A stretch of 64,000 nucleotides of DNA from Alcaligenaceae bacterium (lineage in GTDB: Bacteria > Pseudomonadota > Gammaproteobacteria > Burkholderiales > Burkholderiaceae_B): the NCBI GenBank assembly GCA_013416485.1, contig JACCEO010000006.1, positions 162,300 through 226,299 of the forward strand, read 5' to 3'. Shown one piece after another: positions 36,577 through 46,151 of this stretch. Numbering within the stretch: the first letter of the stretch is position 1; each line of letters begins with the position of its first letter. The notes under the pieces were generated by a model. It saw only the letters and a list, made by a program, of their open reading frames with translations. It was not told where the DNA came from and did no database searches. Position numbers and translations under genes: made by a program.

Positions 36577-36604
36577 AAAAAAAGCGGCTTGAAGGAGGAA
36601 AGCC
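36577..36604 (-). terminator. Possible attenuator between acpP and fabF
   Basis: On the minus strand GGCTT pairs with AAGCC across a nine-base loop, then GC and seven T. The stem is short, so partial termination that would keep acpP transcripts in excess over fabF is the likely effect. Confidence 0.4.
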
Positions 36605-36710
36605 AACTACAGCCACAGCCCATATGAGCCAGGATGTAGCTAGGTTACCCCCTAGAAACCGCCTTGAGGTGCAGGCCTGCTATGCATAACCCCCACCCAG
36701 ACTATTGAAA

Positions 36711-36950
36711 TTACTGCTTGCTGTGCGAAGAAATGTAGTCAACAGCTTGCTGAACATTGGTGATTTTCTCGGCTTCTTCGTCCGGAATCTCGGTTTCAAA
36801 TTCGTCTTCGAGTGCCATCACCAGCTCGACCATGTCGAGCGAATCGGCACCGAGGTCGTCAAGGAAGGAAGATTCGTTTTTGATCTCGGCTTCGTTAACG
36901 CCAAGTTGTTCAGCGACGATCTTCTTGACGCGCTGTTCGATGCTTTCCAT
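36711..36950 (-). CDS. acpP: Acyl carrier protein
   Basis: Carries acyl chains on a phosphopantetheine arm. 79 residues from the ATG at 36950 ([17 protein letters not shown]), the normal size, with GGAG seven to eight bases upstream. The attachment Ser is in [16 protein letters not shown]. Strongly acidic, as expected. A consensus -10 lies about 32 bases upstream, giving it a private promoter. Confidence 0.98.
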   Translation of the reverse strand: MESIEQRVKKIVAEQLGVNEAEIKNESSFLDDLGADSLDMVELVMALEDEFETEIPDEEAEKITNVQQAVDYISSHSKQ

Positions 36951-36981
36951 GCAGATCTCCAAGTGGGGAAAATTCCCGCGA

Positions 36982-36987
36982 ATTATA
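36982..36987 (-). promoter_or_regulatory. -10 element upstream of acpP
   Basis: A perfect TATAAT on the minus strand, 31 bases before the acpP start. No good -35 is visible at 16-18 bases. An acpP-specific promoter is common in bacteria. Confidence 0.45.
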
Positions 36988-37136
36988 GCCAAACGATACA
37001 AGTCGTGGTGAGAGGCTATGACAAAAAAAACAGCATTACCGCCATGCGACTGATTTTGCTGCGAATATACAGCACAAAAAACGGTAACACCACAAAATTA
37101 AACAGATTTTACCCTAGGTAGGGAGTCTGTTCAGAG

Positions 37137-37886
37137 TTACATGTACATTCCGCCATTGACGTGCAATGTTGTACCGGTAATGTACCCTGCTTGCGGACCA
37201 GCCAAAAAGGCTACCGCGCAAGCAATATCATGTGCTGACCCTAGCCTACCTAATGGTATTTGGCCCAGGATATTAGCAGTTTGTGTCTCGTTCAGGGCGC
37301 GTGTCATGTCGGTTTCTATGAAACCAGGTGCCACACAGTTAACCGTAATATTACGGCTACCCAGCTCACGTGCCAAGGCACGAGCCATGCCTGCCACGCC
37401 TGCCTTGGCAGCCGCATAGTTGGCTTGCCCAGGATTGCCGCTAGACCCAATGACCGATGTAATGTTAATGATACGACCCCAACGGGCTTTCATCATATTT
37501 CGGGTCACGGCACGCGACAAACGGAACACTGCTGATAAATTCGTTTCAATGACATCTTGCCAATCGTCATCTTTCATGCGCATGGCAAGGTTATCACGGG
37601 TGATACCGGCGTTATTCACCAGGATATCGGGGCCGCCATCGGTTTTGCCCAATTCAGCAACCAATGCATCGCAAGCCGCGCCATCGTTGACGTTCAACAC
37701 CACGCCACGCCCACCATGCTCAGCCAGCATGTCGGTAATGGCAAGCGCTCCGGTATCGGAGGTTGCTGTACCAATGACGGTAGCGCCACGAGAGGCTAGT
37801 TCTAGGGCAATGGCCTTACCTATACCGCGCGTTGCGCCAGTAACCAGGGCGATTTTTCCCTGTAATTGTTGTTCTTGCATGGACAT
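37137..37886 (-). CDS. fabG: 3-oxoacyl-ACP reductase
   Basis: NADPH-dependent short-chain dehydrogenase of fatty-acid synthesis. 249 residues, or 247 from the second ATG (37880), which has AAGGG at better spacing. The cofactor loop is TGATRGIGKAIA; NNAGITRDNL, catalytic Ser in ITSVIGSSG, YAAAKAG with the Tyr-Lys pair, and NCVAPGFIETDMT are all present. The start shares one base with the fabD stop (TAATG). Confidence 0.97.
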   Translation of the reverse strand: MSMQEQQLQGKIALVTGATRGIGKAIALELASRGATVIGTATSDTGALAITDMLAEHGGRGVVLNVNDGAACDALVAELGKTDGGPDILVNNAGITRDNLAMRMKDDDWQDVIETNLSAVFRLSRAVTRNMMKARWGRIINITSVIGSSGNPGQANYAAAKAGVAGMARALARELGSRNITVNCVAPGFIETDMTRALNETQTANILGQIPLGRLGSAHDIACAVAFLAGPQAGYITGTTLHVNGGMYM

Positions 37887-38818
37887 TACCCTTGTAAAGT
37901 TTCTAAAGCGGATTGCAACGAGGCTGGGTCGGTAATTGCCAAGCCAATCAAGTCACGATCGATACGCTTGGTCAGGCCATTCAGTACTTTGCCAGGACCG
38001 CATTCAACCACATGAGTTACACCCTGCGCTTTCATGGCCTGTATGGTTTCTACCCAGCGCACCGGGTGCCATGCCTGACGTATTAAAGCATCTTTAATCG
38101 CTGCTGCGTCGTTAACACAAGCAACATCCACGTTATTTATCAATGGTATGGCAGGTATTTCAAGAGCCACATCACTAAGGGCAGCTTGTAGCACTTGTGC
38201 CGCAGGCTGCAATAAGCTGGAATGGAAAGGTGCTGATACGGGTAGAACCAATGCACGTTTAGCACCCGCTGCCTTTGCCAATTCGCAAGCACGGTCTACG
38301 GCGTCTTTGTGACCCGCAATAACCACCTGTGCAGGCGCATTAAAGTTAACAGCTTCTACAGCCTGGCCTTGGGCAGCCTGAGCACACACACTACGAACGA
38401 CATCATCGTCCAAGCCCAGTATGGCGGCCATACCACCCGTACCTACTGGTACGGCAGCTTGCATAGCGTCGGCACGTATACGTACCAATCGCACAGCGTC
38501 ATCAAGTTGCAACGCACCAGCCGCCGTCAAGGCTGAGTATTCGCCCAGGCTATGGCCAGCGACCAGTTCTGGGGCTTTACCACCCGCTGCCAGCCAAGCG
38601 TTGTATACCGCCACGGCCGCAGTCAACATGACAGGCTGGGTATTACTGGTCAGGTTCAGAGACTCAGCTGGGCCTTCAGCGATAAGACGCCCTAGGTCCT
38701 GGCCCAAAGCCTGCGAGGCTTGTGCCACTGTAGCGGCCACGGCAGCGTTATCGCCCCAAGCATCTAGCATACCGACAGACTGGGATCCCTGACCGGGAAA
38801 CACAAATGCGATTTTCAT
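37886..38818 (-). CDS. fabD: Malonyl-CoA:ACP transacylase
   Basis: 310 residues. It has the N-terminal FVFPGQGSQSVGML, nucleophile GHSLGEYSAL, Arg in RADAMQ, and His in PVSAPFHSSLL. VECGPGKVLNGL at the C-terminus completes the family pattern. It follows fabH by six bases and overlaps fabG by one. Confidence 0.97.
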   Translation of the reverse strand: MKIAFVFPGQGSQSVGMLDAWGDNAAVAATVAQASQALGQDLGRLIAEGPAESLNLTSNTQPVMLTAAVAVYNAWLAAGGKAPELVAGHSLGEYSALTAAGALQLDDAVRLVRIRADAMQAAVPVGTGGMAAILGLDDDVVRSVCAQAAQGQAVEAVNFNAPAQVVIAGHKDAVDRACELAKAAGAKRALVLPVSAPFHSSLLQPAAQVLQAALSDVALEIPAIPLINNVDVACVNDAAAIKDALIRQAWHPVRWVETIQAMKAQGVTHVVECGPGKVLNGLTKRIDRDLIGLAITDPASLQSALETLQG

Positions 38819-38824
38819 GAATTA

Positions 38825-39811
38825 TTACATCCTTACCAGCACAGAACCCCAGGTAAACCCACCACCCACACCTTGCAGCATGACTAGGTCCCCAGATTTA
38901 ATCCGTCCGTCACGGCGGGCCACATCGAAAGCCAGCGGCACACTGGCCGCCGACGTGTTGGCATGCTGATCGACAGTCACCACCACTTTCTCGGTATCCA
39001 GACCCAGCTTGCGGCCCAGGAAATTAATAATACGTATATTGGCCTGATGCGGAACCATCCAGTCAATATCTTGCAGGCTAACACCGGCTTCGTCGCAGAC
39101 TTCTTGTGCTGACTTCGTTAGCGAGGTAACCGCCAGTTTGAACACGGCTTGTCCATCCATGCGCAGGAAGGGATCGCCCACAACCTGACCATGCGACACA
39201 TTACCCGCAGTACACAAGACATCTTTTTGGCTGCCATCGGCACGCAACTGCGCACCAATAATGCCTGGCTCTTCGGAAGCCTGCAGCACCATCGCCCCAG
39301 CACCATCGCCAAACAGTACACAGGTGCCGCGATCGCTCCAGTCCAAAATACCAGAGAATACTTCTGCACCAATTACCAGTGCTGTCTTAGCACGCCCTGC
39401 TTTGATAAAGGCTTCGGCGGTAGTCAAGGCATAGACAAAGCCACTGCACACCGCCTGCACGTCAAAGGCAGCCGCCCCCTGGTTACCCAGATTGGCCTGT
39501 ACCAGACACGCAGTACTAGGAAAAATAAAGTCTGGGGTAGAGGTAGCAACGATGATCAGGTCCAACTGACTGGCTGATATTCCTGCATCTTCTAGTGCCG
39601 CCTGCGCTGCCTTGGTGGCCAACTGGCTAGTTGTCACCCCAGGATCAACAATATGGCGCTGCTGTATACCAGTGCGCGATACTATCCAGCTATCAGAGGT
39701 TTCTATATTTCGCGTCGCCAGGTCGGCGGCAAGCTGGTCGTTAGAGACAACCCGAGGTGGCAAATAACCACCCGACCCAATTATCTTGGCATAAGGCATA
39801 GTAGCTTCCAT
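38825..39811 (-). CDS. fabH: Beta-ketoacyl-ACP synthase III
   Basis: Starts fatty-acid synthesis by condensing acetyl-CoA with malonyl-ACP. 328 residues; the ATG at 39799 ([14 protein letters not shown]) has a GGAAG closer to ideal spacing than the first ATG. Cys is in [11 protein letters not shown], His in [11 protein letters not shown], and Asn in [12 protein letters not shown]. It is nine bases after plsX. Confidence 0.97.
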   Translation of the reverse strand: MEATMPYAKIIGSGGYLPPRVVSNDQLAADLATRNIETSDSWIVSRTGIQQRHIVDPGVTTSQLATKAAQAALEDAGISASQLDLIIVATSTPDFIFPSTACLVQANLGNQGAAAFDVQAVCSGFVYALTTAEAFIKAGRAKTALVIGAEVFSGILDWSDRGTCVLFGDGAGAMVLQASEEPGIIGAQLRADGSQKDVLCTAGNVSHGQVVGDPFLRMDGQAVFKLAVTSLTKSAQEVCDEAGVSLQDIDWMVPHQANIRIINFLGRKLGLDTEKVVVTVDQHANTSAASVPLAFDVARRDGRIKSGDLVMLQGVGGGFTWGSVLVRM

Positions 39812-39820
39812 ACACCTGTG

Positions 39821-40903
39821 CTATGGCGCAGGATCAGATGAATCGTTGGAAATCTTCGCCGCCTGGGGCGTAGCCCCGTTCAGGCTGAGTCGAAGTTGAT
39901 CTATAGCGTGCGTGGTGCCGCTTAACAAGCCCTTACGTACGGCATCGCGCGCTCTTTGGAGAGCGCAAGAAAACGCATAGGCATCGGCAGAACCGTGGCT
40001 TTTTATGACAATACCACGCAAACCCAGTAAAGCAGCACCATTGTAGCGACGATTATCGACGCGATCACGCAGGCGATTCAATACCGGCTTGGCCATCAGG
40101 CCTGCGGCCATAGACAGACCATCACGGGTGAATTCGGCGCGTAACATAGAGGCCACCATTTTCGCCAGACCTTCTAGCGATTTCAGGACCACATTACCGA
40201 CAAATCCATCGCACACCACTACATTGACCGTGCCTTTGCAGATGTCGTCACCTTCAACGTTGCCATAGAAGTTCAGACCGCTAGCGCGCAGTAGTTCGGC
40301 CGCCTGCTTGACAACTTCGTTGCCCTTGATGACTTCCTGGCCAATATTAAGCAAGCCCACTGTGGGATGCGAATGGCGATCAACAATGGATGCCAGCGCT
40401 GAACCCATAATAGCGAACTGCAATAAGTGTTCTGCGCTGCAATCGACGTTAGCACCCAGATCCAGCATGATGGTAGCCCCACCCTGCTGATTCGGTATAG
40501 ACGTAGCTATGGCGGGCCTATCAATGCCAGCCAAGGTTTTCAGCACATAACGAGAAATTGCCATCCAGGCACCGGTATTCCCAGCGGAAATACAAGCGTC
40601 GGCCCTGCCGTCCTTGACGGACTGGACAGCGACACGCATGGATGAGTCTTTTTTGCGACGCAAAGCGACCTCGACCGTATCGTCCATAGAGACGACCTCG
40701 GAGGCGGGCAGAATTTCGTACCAATCCCGATCTAACTGATCCCCAGCATTAACAGCATCCTGTATGGACGCAGCGTCACCGACAAGCAGAAACCGCGTGT
40801 CGGGGAATTCCCTGGCAAATTGACAGGCTGCTGGAACAGTTACGGGCAAGCCAAAATCACCGCCCATACAATCAATGGCGATGCATACCGTAGTTTCTTG
40901 CAT
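39821..40903 (-). CDS. plsX: Phosphate acyltransferase PlsX
   Basis: Makes acyl-phosphate from acyl-ACP for phospholipid synthesis. 360 residues from the ATG at 40903 (a TTG three codons upstream is in frame). Motifs are [10 protein letters not shown] at the N-terminus, [39 protein letters not shown], and [19 protein letters not shown]. It is followed by fabH and preceded by rpmF, the standard order. Confidence 0.96.
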   Translation of the reverse strand: MQETTVCIAIDCMGGDFGLPVTVPAACQFAREFPDTRFLLVGDAASIQDAVNAGDQLDRDWYEILPASEVVSMDDTVEVALRRKKDSSMRVAVQSVKDGRADACISAGNTGAWMAISRYVLKTLAGIDRPAIATSIPNQQGGATIMLDLGANVDCSAEHLLQFAIMGSALASIVDRHSHPTVGLLNIGQEVIKGNEVVKQAAELLRASGLNFYGNVEGDDICKGTVNVVVCDGFVGNVVLKSLEGLAKMVASMLRAEFTRDGLSMAAGLMAKPVLNRLRDRVDNRRYNGAALLGLRGIVIKSHGSADAYAFSCALQRARDAVRKGLLSGTTHAIDQLRLSLNGATPQAAKISNDSSDPAP

Positions 40904-40939
40904 TAGGCGCAATCTAAATCAGACCGCAGCAACAACGTT

Positions 40940-41122
40940 TTATTCGTCGTTCTTAGTTTTCAAGACTTTACGGCCACGGTAAAAGCCATTAGGGCTGATG
41001 TGGTGACGCAGGTGCAATTCGCCAGTTGTGGGCTCGATAGCCGTAGCAGGCGGGGTAAGAAAATCGTGCGAGCGACGCATGTTACGACGTGACGGGCTCT
41101 TTTTGTTTTGCTGAACAGCCAT
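40940..41122 (-). CDS. rpmF: 50S ribosomal protein L32
   Basis: 60 residues from the ATG at 41122, with GGAGT seven bases upstream. The N-terminus [20 protein letters not shown] and the C-terminal [14 protein letters not shown] are diagnostic of L32. The four zinc-binding Cys found in some L32 proteins are absent, so it is the Cys-free form. It lies between yceD and plsX. Confidence 0.97.
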   Translation of the reverse strand: MAVQQNKKSPSRRNMRRSHDFLTPPATAIEPTTGELHLRHHISPNGFYRGRKVLKTKNDE

Positions 41123-41184
41123 GATGACTCCTGTAAACGGGTCGCTATTGTACGCGATACTGCCCGTAAAGTGTTTCGGTAAGG

Positions 41185-41703
41185 TTAATCTTTCTTGAGC
41201 TGGCTTAACACCGCGAACGGTGATGGCCTGCCGGTATCTATAGTGTCGTCTAGCGCGTCTTGTTGCCCGAAAGCTGTGGGACATGCATCGTGCTTAGCTA
41301 CGTAAGGCAAACTGAGTATAAGTTCGTCTTCGACCAATTCAAGCACATCCAGGCGCGGCGAACCCATGATGCGTTCGATGACGTCGTCGGGATCATCAAG
41401 ATCCTGATCGTCTTCGAGCTCTAGGGCTTCTTGTGTCCGGACGACTTGCAGTGTGCTGTGAGAGTCTATGGGCCAAACCACTGTTCCCATACAACGCTGG
41501 CACTCCAGAGTCAGGTCGCCCTGGACGTGTAGCGCCAAAAAGCGCTGTCCGTGAAGATCACTGCTGCCTGTGATAGACCATGTCACCACGGCTTCTGGCT
41601 GCGGAGGCAAGTCTTCAATTAGCCGTACAAACTGAGCCACCGGAGTTTGGCCCGTGACTTCCTGGCCCAAACGGGTTATCTCGTTTGTGTCAACATACTG
41701 CAT
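41185..41703 (-). CDS. yceD: DUF177/YceD family protein
   Basis: 172 residues from the ATG at 41703. The DUF177 pattern is visible: LDLHG-like [21 protein letters not shown] with one CxxC, an acidic stretch ([14 protein letters not shown]), and the C-terminal [16 protein letters not shown]. YceD is implicated in 23S rRNA and ribosome accumulation in bacteria and plants. It is co-transcribed with rpmF (62-base gap) from a sigma-70 promoter. Confidence 0.9.
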   Translation of the reverse strand: MQYVDTNEITRLGQEVTGQTPVAQFVRLIEDLPPQPEAVVTWSITGSSDLHGQRFLALHVQGDLTLECQRCMGTVVWPIDSHSTLQVVRTQEALELEDDQDLDDPDDVIERIMGSPRLDVLELVEDELILSLPYVAKHDACPTAFGQQDALDDTIDTGRPSPFAVLSQLKKD

Positions 41704-41760
41704 GTAATACCCTTCGGAACCGGCGCACGGTATTCGTGCCGCCAAGCTAGAAAGCATTAG

Positions 41761-41790
41761 AATATACCGCGCCTGACCACTTGCAGTCAA
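41761..41790 (-). promoter_or_regulatory. Sigma-70 promoter of yceD-rpmF-plsX-fab operon
   Basis: On the minus strand TTGACT, 18 bases, TATATT: five of six matches in each hexamer. It would give a leader of about 50 bases before yceD. It lies in the 111-base space divergent from the maf gene. Confidence 0.7.
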
Positions 41791-41814
41791 ACACTACCCT
41801 TAGAAATACATACT

Positions 41815-42408
41815 ATGCGTCTCATCCTTGCGTCAAGTTCCCGCTATCGACAACATATGCTGGGCCGATTGGGCATCCCTTTCCAGGCGATATCGCCAAA
41901 CATCGATGAAAGTCCATTACCGGGCGAAACACCTGTCGCCTTGGCTTTACGCTTATCTGTAGAAAAAGCAGCGGCAGTTATACCCGCCCACCCCGGCGCC
42001 CTAGTGATAGGTTCGGATCAAGTAGCCACCTTGCATGACCAACCCATAGGCAAACCCGGTAATTATGAAAATGCCTACGCCCAACTTAGCCAGCTTAGCG
42101 GACAGACAGTAGAATTTCACAGTGCGCTTTGTGTTAGCGACGGCCAACGCCAACTAACCGATAATGTGATCACGCTATGCCAGTTTCGGTGCTTAACACC
42201 CGATGAAATCACCCAGTACCTAGATCGCGAGCAGCCCTGGGACACAGCAGGCAGCGCAAAAGCAGAAAGCCTAGGTATTGCCCTGATGGATAGCATGCGC
42301 TCTGATGACCCCACGGCCATCATAGGCCTGCCATTAATTTCATTAAGCCGTATGCTGCGCTCGTTTAACCTGAACCCTTTAACCCACACCCCTGGGGAAT
42401 ATGTATGA
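41815..42408 (+). CDS. Maf/YceF-family nucleotide pyrophosphatase
   Basis: 197 residues of the Maf family, which hydrolyse modified or canonical nucleoside triphosphates. The start of the fold LILASSSRYRQHMLGRLGIPF, the SVEKA acidic-basic motif, and IGSDQVATL are clear. The YceF-type (7-methyl-GTP) assignment is suggested by the genomic position next to yceD-rpmF, as in enterics. It overlaps the next gene by four bases. Confidence 0.9.
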   Translation: MRLILASSSRYRQHMLGRLGIPFQAISPNIDESPLPGETPVALALRLSVEKAAAVIPAHPGALVIGSDQVATLHDQPIGKPGNYENAYAQLSQLSGQTVEFHSALCVSDGQRQLTDNVITLCQFRCLTPDEITQYLDREQPWDTAGSAKAESLGIALMDSMRSDDPTAIIGLPLISLSRMLRSFNLNPLTHTPGEYV

Positions 42409-43121
42409 AAACGCCCACTGGAAAACTACACCTAATCCCTGTCGGCCTGGGCGACGCTGACCCCGCCCTTTGGTTACCCACCGCTGCCCGCGAACTAGCC
42501 AGCCAGCTACGTATATACATTGCTGAGAACGCCAAAACAGCTCGCGCCTTTCTAAAACTGATAGGCACCGCCCTGCCGCTGCAAGAAATCACCATCCATA
42601 CCCTGGACAGCAAAGTAGATAACCCCCAAATACGTCAATGGCTACAGCCCTTGCTGCAAGGTCAAGACATAGGCCTGGTATCAGAAGCAGGTTGCCCTGC
42701 TGTTGCTGATCCCGGAGCCAAAGTGGTATCAGTAGCGCACGCCATGAACTTACGGGTAGTGCCCTGGGTAGGCCCGTCGTCTATTTTACTTAGCTTGATG
42801 GCCAGCGGCTTGGAAGGCCAGCGGTTTGCCTTTCATGGCTATGCTCCCGTCAATCCCGCGGAACGCGCTCAACAACTAAAAGCCTGGGAAAACGACTCGC
42901 GCAAACACCAGCAAACCCAAATTCTGATTGAAACACCCTACCGCAACGATGCCATGCTGGCTACCTTGCTGTCCTCATTAAAAGGCAGCACCCGCTTATG
43001 TGTGGCCAGGTCGCTAACTACCGAACAAGAATGGGTGCAAACTTGCAGCGTGGCGGAATGGAAGTCCCGCCCCAAGCCGAACCTGTCCAAGCAACCTGCT
43101 ATTTTCTTATTTCTAGCCTAA
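42405..43121 (+). CDS. Tetrapyrrole-methylase-fold SAM methyltransferase, RsmI-like paralogue
   Basis: 238 residues. The fold is that of the RsmI 16S rRNA methyltransferase family: GKLHLIPVGLGD at the N-terminus, VSEAGCPAVADPGAKVVSVAH, VVPWVGPSSILLSLMASGLEGQRF, FHGYAPV and IETPYRNDAML. It is shorter than RsmI (about 280) and lacks the usual N-terminal loop IGNLEDIT, so it is the separate paralogue often found after maf. Its target is unknown. Confidence 0.82.
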   Translation: MKTPTGKLHLIPVGLGDADPALWLPTAARELASQLRIYIAENAKTARAFLKLIGTALPLQEITIHTLDSKVDNPQIRQWLQPLLQGQDIGLVSEAGCPAVADPGAKVVSVAHAMNLRVVPWVGPSSILLSLMASGLEGQRFAFHGYAPVNPAERAQQLKAWENDSRKHQQTQILIETPYRNDAMLATLLSSLKGSTRLCVARSLTTEQEWVQTCSVAEWKSRPKPNLSKQPAIFLFLA

Positions 43122-43151
43122 GGCTAGTTAACACGCCTCAAGGAACCCGAT

Positions 43152-43931
43152 ATGCGACGCTTTGCTGCTATATTTTCTATGGTGTTATTAGGCGCTTGCA
43201 GCACACAGCGCCCTGGCGAGCTAGCCATAGACCGCAGCATACACGCCAAAAGTCAAAATAGTCGGGTTGAGTTTCTGGTGCTGCATTACACAGCGGCCAA
43301 CAACCAACGATCCCTGAAAATACTGTCTGAACACAACGTTAGCAGCCACTACCTGATCACCGACCACCCACAACCTAAGGTGTATGAATTGGTGGATGAA
43401 AGCCGCCGCGCCTGGCACGCCGGGGTAAGCCAATGGTTTGACCGCACCGATTTGAATTCGGCATCCATAGGGGTGGAAATTGTGAATCCTGGCAAGGAAG
43501 ATGGCCAGTGGGCACCTTATCCCCAAGCCCAAGTAGATACCTTGATCACATTACTGAACGACATCGTCAACAGGCACCAAATAAAACCGCACAACATTAT
43601 TGGCCATAGCGATATCGCCCCACAGCGAAAAATTGACCCTGGCCCCCTGTTTCCCTGGGCCACGCTGGCCAGCCACGGCTTAGGTCGCTGGTATGACCCC
43701 AGCAAAGTGGCAAGTTACCAACAGGAATTTGCGCATACTGGCCTGCCCAGCATCGCTTGGTTACAAAGCCAACTGACTCGACTAGGCTACGCAAGCCCTA
43801 ACAGTGGCATCCTGGATAAGGCCACACGCAATGTAGTGGCAGCCTTCCAAATGCACTATCGGCCTACGCTACATAATGGCCAGCCCGACGCCCAGACTAT
43901 GGCCATCGCCAAAGCCTTAATTACGCCGTAG
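43152..43931 (+). CDS. N-acetylmuramoyl-L-alanine amidase lipoprotein (AmiD-like)
   Basis: 259 residues. A lipobox LLGAC at about Cys16 predicts an outer-membrane lipoprotein. The amidase_2 domain (about 30-180) shows the zinc ligands in LVLHYTA and IIGHSDIAPQRKIDPGP, plus AWHAGVS and IGVEIVN. A peptidoglycan-binding domain of the PG_binding_1 type follows (about 195-255; LQSQLTRLGY, AVAAFQMHYRP-like). It recycles or remodels peptidoglycan. The 3' end overlaps msrQ by 15 bases, convergently. Confidence 0.92.
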   Translation: MRRFAAIFSMVLLGACSTQRPGELAIDRSIHAKSQNSRVEFLVLHYTAANNQRSLKILSEHNVSSHYLITDHPQPKVYELVDESRRAWHAGVSQWFDRTDLNSASIGVEIVNPGKEDGQWAPYPQAQVDTLITLLNDIVNRHQIKPHNIIGHSDIAPQRKIDPGPLFPWATLASHGLGRWYDPSKVASYQQEFAHTGLPSIAWLQSQLTRLGYASPNSGILDKATRNVVAAFQMHYRPTLHNGQPDAQTMAIAKALITP

Positions 43932-44519
43932 CCTGCTAGCCAGCAGCAGCACTACAGCCACCCCATACACATAAGGTTCGGAAAAGTCGTTCTTGCCTGC
44001 CCTAACCAACCAAAAGTGCCATACCGATAATGCTGCCACCACGTACACCAGCCTATGCAAGGTCTGCCAGTGACGGCCTAAACGACGCATCCAGCCTTGT
44101 GTAGACGTTAACGCCAATAACAGCATAGGTAGAGTAGCCAGCAACCCTACAGTGATAAAGGTACGTTGGATAGTATCGCTCCACATAGACGCCAGCGACC
44201 AGCCCTGCTCCCAGTATGCCCAAGCCAATACATGCAGCATGGTGTAGAAAAAAGCGAACAAACCCAACATACGGCGTAAGCGCACTAACGCAGGTTGACG
44301 CAACAAGCGACGCACCGGCGTCACCGCCAAGGTCAGCACCAGCAATACCAGCGCCCACAACCCTGAAGAGCGGATCAAGAACTCTGGTGGATTCACCCCT
44401 AGACCACCCGACACGCCCAACCATAACCAACGCAAGACCGGATACAGCCCAAGCAGAAAAACCACAGGTTTGTAGCGCCCAATGCTGGTCGAGCTCCAGC
44501 GATTCACCTGCCCCACCAT
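43917..44519 (-). CDS. msrQ: Heme-binding membrane subunit MsrQ
   Basis: 200 residues with six hydrophobic segments of the ferric-reductase-like YedZ family. It passes electrons from the quinone pool or flavin to MsrP. Conserved features are PVRRLLRQPALVRLRRMLGL, a heme-ligand His in FYTMLHVLAW, and WQTLHRLVYVVA with HFWLV. Its start shares one base with the msrP stop (TAATG). Confidence 0.93.
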   Translation of the reverse strand: MVGQVNRWSSTSIGRYKPVVFLLGLYPVLRWLWLGVSGGLGVNPPEFLIRSSGLWALVLLVLTLAVTPVRRLLRQPALVRLRRMLGLFAFFYTMLHVLAWAYWEQGWSLASMWSDTIQRTFITVGLLATLPMLLLALTSTQGWMRRLGRHWQTLHRLVYVVAALSVWHFWLVRAGKNDFSEPYVYGVAVVLLLASRLRRN

Positions 44520-45457
44520 TAGTAATTACGCTTAAGATCCATGCCGGCATACAACGAAGCCACCTGATCGCCATAACCGTTGAACATTAGCGTTTCGACC
44601 TTGGGCGCAAACATGCCACCGCCTATGCGACGCTCTGTGGCTTGGCTCCAGCGCGGATGTGGCACCTGGGGGTTTACATTGGCATAAAAACCATATTCTT
44701 CAGGGGCGACATCCACCCAGCTAGTTAGCGGCATTTCTTCCAATAAGCGTATGCGAACTATGGACTTACCGGATTTAAAACCATACTTCCATGGCACCGC
44801 CAAGCGTACGGGTGCGCCGTTCTGCCCTAATAAGTCTTTACCGTACACACCAAATACCAGTGTCGTCAAAGGGTGGCTCGCTTCGTCTATACGCAAGGCT
44901 TCTACGTAAGGCCAGTTGATGATACGGCGCCTAAGACCAGGCATGGTGTCTACCTGCATGGCGGTAGTAAATTCAACGAATTTAGCCTTGCTTGTGGGTT
45001 CTACCACCTTAAGCAAATTGGACAGCGAGTAGCCGTTCCAGGGGATGACCATAGACCACCCTTCGACACAACGCATTCTATAAATACGCTCTTCTATGGC
45101 GGCCAGCTTTTTTAACCGGTCCAGATCAAACACCTGAGGCTTAGCCACTTCACCTTCGACACGTATGCTCCAGGGCGACAAGGTCATATTCCCCGCATAG
45201 TCATACGGATCAGTTTTACCCGTACCAAATTCGTAAAAATTATTGTAGGACGTGATCGCATCTTCAGAGGTTAACTGGTCAGCCAGTGAACCCGCCCCGG
45301 CAGCAGCATCTTTGCTAGCCCAAGCGGGCATAATCTGCCCAGCACCCAAGGCCAACGCTCCCATCCCCGCCTGACGCAACCACGTACGGCGCGATGACCA
45401 AACCGTTTCAGGAGTGATGTGTGTAGCAGGAATTTTAGGTAGACGTAATTTGGGCAT
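44519..45457 (-). CDS. msrP: Periplasmic protein-methionine-sulfoxide reductase, catalytic subunit MsrP
   Basis: A molybdopterin enzyme that repairs oxidised Met in periplasmic proteins. 312 residues with a Tat signal (SSRRTWLRQAGMGALALGAGQ). The molybdenum Cys is in YRMRCVEGWSMVIPWNG; NFYEFG and the C-terminal QATERRIGGG fit YedY. It forms an operon with msrQ. Confidence 0.96.
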   Translation of the reverse strand: MPKLRLPKIPATHITPETVWSSRRTWLRQAGMGALALGAGQIMPAWASKDAAAGAGSLADQLTSEDAITSYNNFYEFGTGKTDPYDYAGNMTLSPWSIRVEGEVAKPQVFDLDRLKKLAAIEERIYRMRCVEGWSMVIPWNGYSLSNLLKVVEPTSKAKFVEFTTAMQVDTMPGLRRRIINWPYVEALRIDEASHPLTTLVFGVYGKDLLGQNGAPVRLAVPWKYGFKSGKSIVRIRLLEEMPLTSWVDVAPEEYGFYANVNPQVPHPRWSQATERRIGGGMFAPKVETLMFNGYGDQVASLYAGMDLKRNY

Positions 45458-45497
45458 GATGATCCTTGGTTAACAGCGCAGACAAAACGGCAATGAA

Positions 45498-46151
45498 CTA
45501 CAACCGGTCTAACAACCACGATTGCATTTCCGGCACACTGCTTACCATGATGGTAGGCGTGGCACTTTCCAACGTGGGGATATCGTGAGCACCATACGTC
45601 ACCGCCATGCTATCGACGCCAGCATTCACAGCCATGTGAATGTCATGAGTGGTGTCTCCGACCATTAAAACGCGCTCGGGTTCCAATTCCAACTGTGTCA
45701 TTATTTCAAACAACATGGTGGGATCAGGCTTACCCTGGGTTTCATCGGCACAACGGGTCGCATCAAAATAACGCCCCAAACCCGTGGTATCCAGCACCCG
45801 GTCCAAACCGTTACGACTTTTACCGGTAGCTACTGCCAGCTTGACCTGACGCCCTTGCAATACCTGAAACAAATCCACCACACCATCAAACAGCTTGATA
45901 TGCCGGTCACGCTCAAAGTAGTGATGACGATAGCGATCTATGAATAATGGCACCTGATCAGCGGTCAGGGTAGGCACACAACGATACAAAGCGCTTTCTA
46001 GCGACATGCCTATGACCCAACTGGCGGCGCTATCTGATGGCACAGGCAAGCCCAAATCAGCACAAGACAACTGTATGGCTGACACTATGGAATGGGTGGA
46101 GTTCATGACCGTACCATCCCAATCAAAAATTACCGCTTCGTATTTTTTCAA
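45498..46151 (-). CDS. HAD-IA family phosphatase (Gph-like)
   Basis: 217 residues. Motif I FDWDGTVMNS, motif II ATGKS, motif III near KPDPTML and motif IV VGDTTHD are complete. The cap domain is of the helical type, as in phosphoglycolate phosphatase. The N-terminus overlaps the rluC stop by four bases; the rluC-HAD pairing is common in Burkholderiales. The substrate is not certain. Confidence 0.9.
   Translation of the reverse strand: MKKYEAVIFDWDGTVMNSTHSIVSAIQLSCADLGLPVPSDSAASWVIGMSLESALYRCVPTLTADQVPLFIDRYRHHYFERDRHIKLFDGVVDLFQVLQGRQVKLAVATGKSRNGLDRVLDTTGLGRYFDATRCADETQGKPDPTMLFEIMTQLELEPERVLMVGDTTHDIHMAVNAGVDSMAVTYGAHDIPTLESATPTIMVSSVPEMQSWLLDRL

Noticed and set aside
44053..44574. 173-codon minus-strand frame overlapping msrQ and msrP
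   Set aside because: It is a frame-shifted shadow; both real genes have clear family motifs in the other frame.
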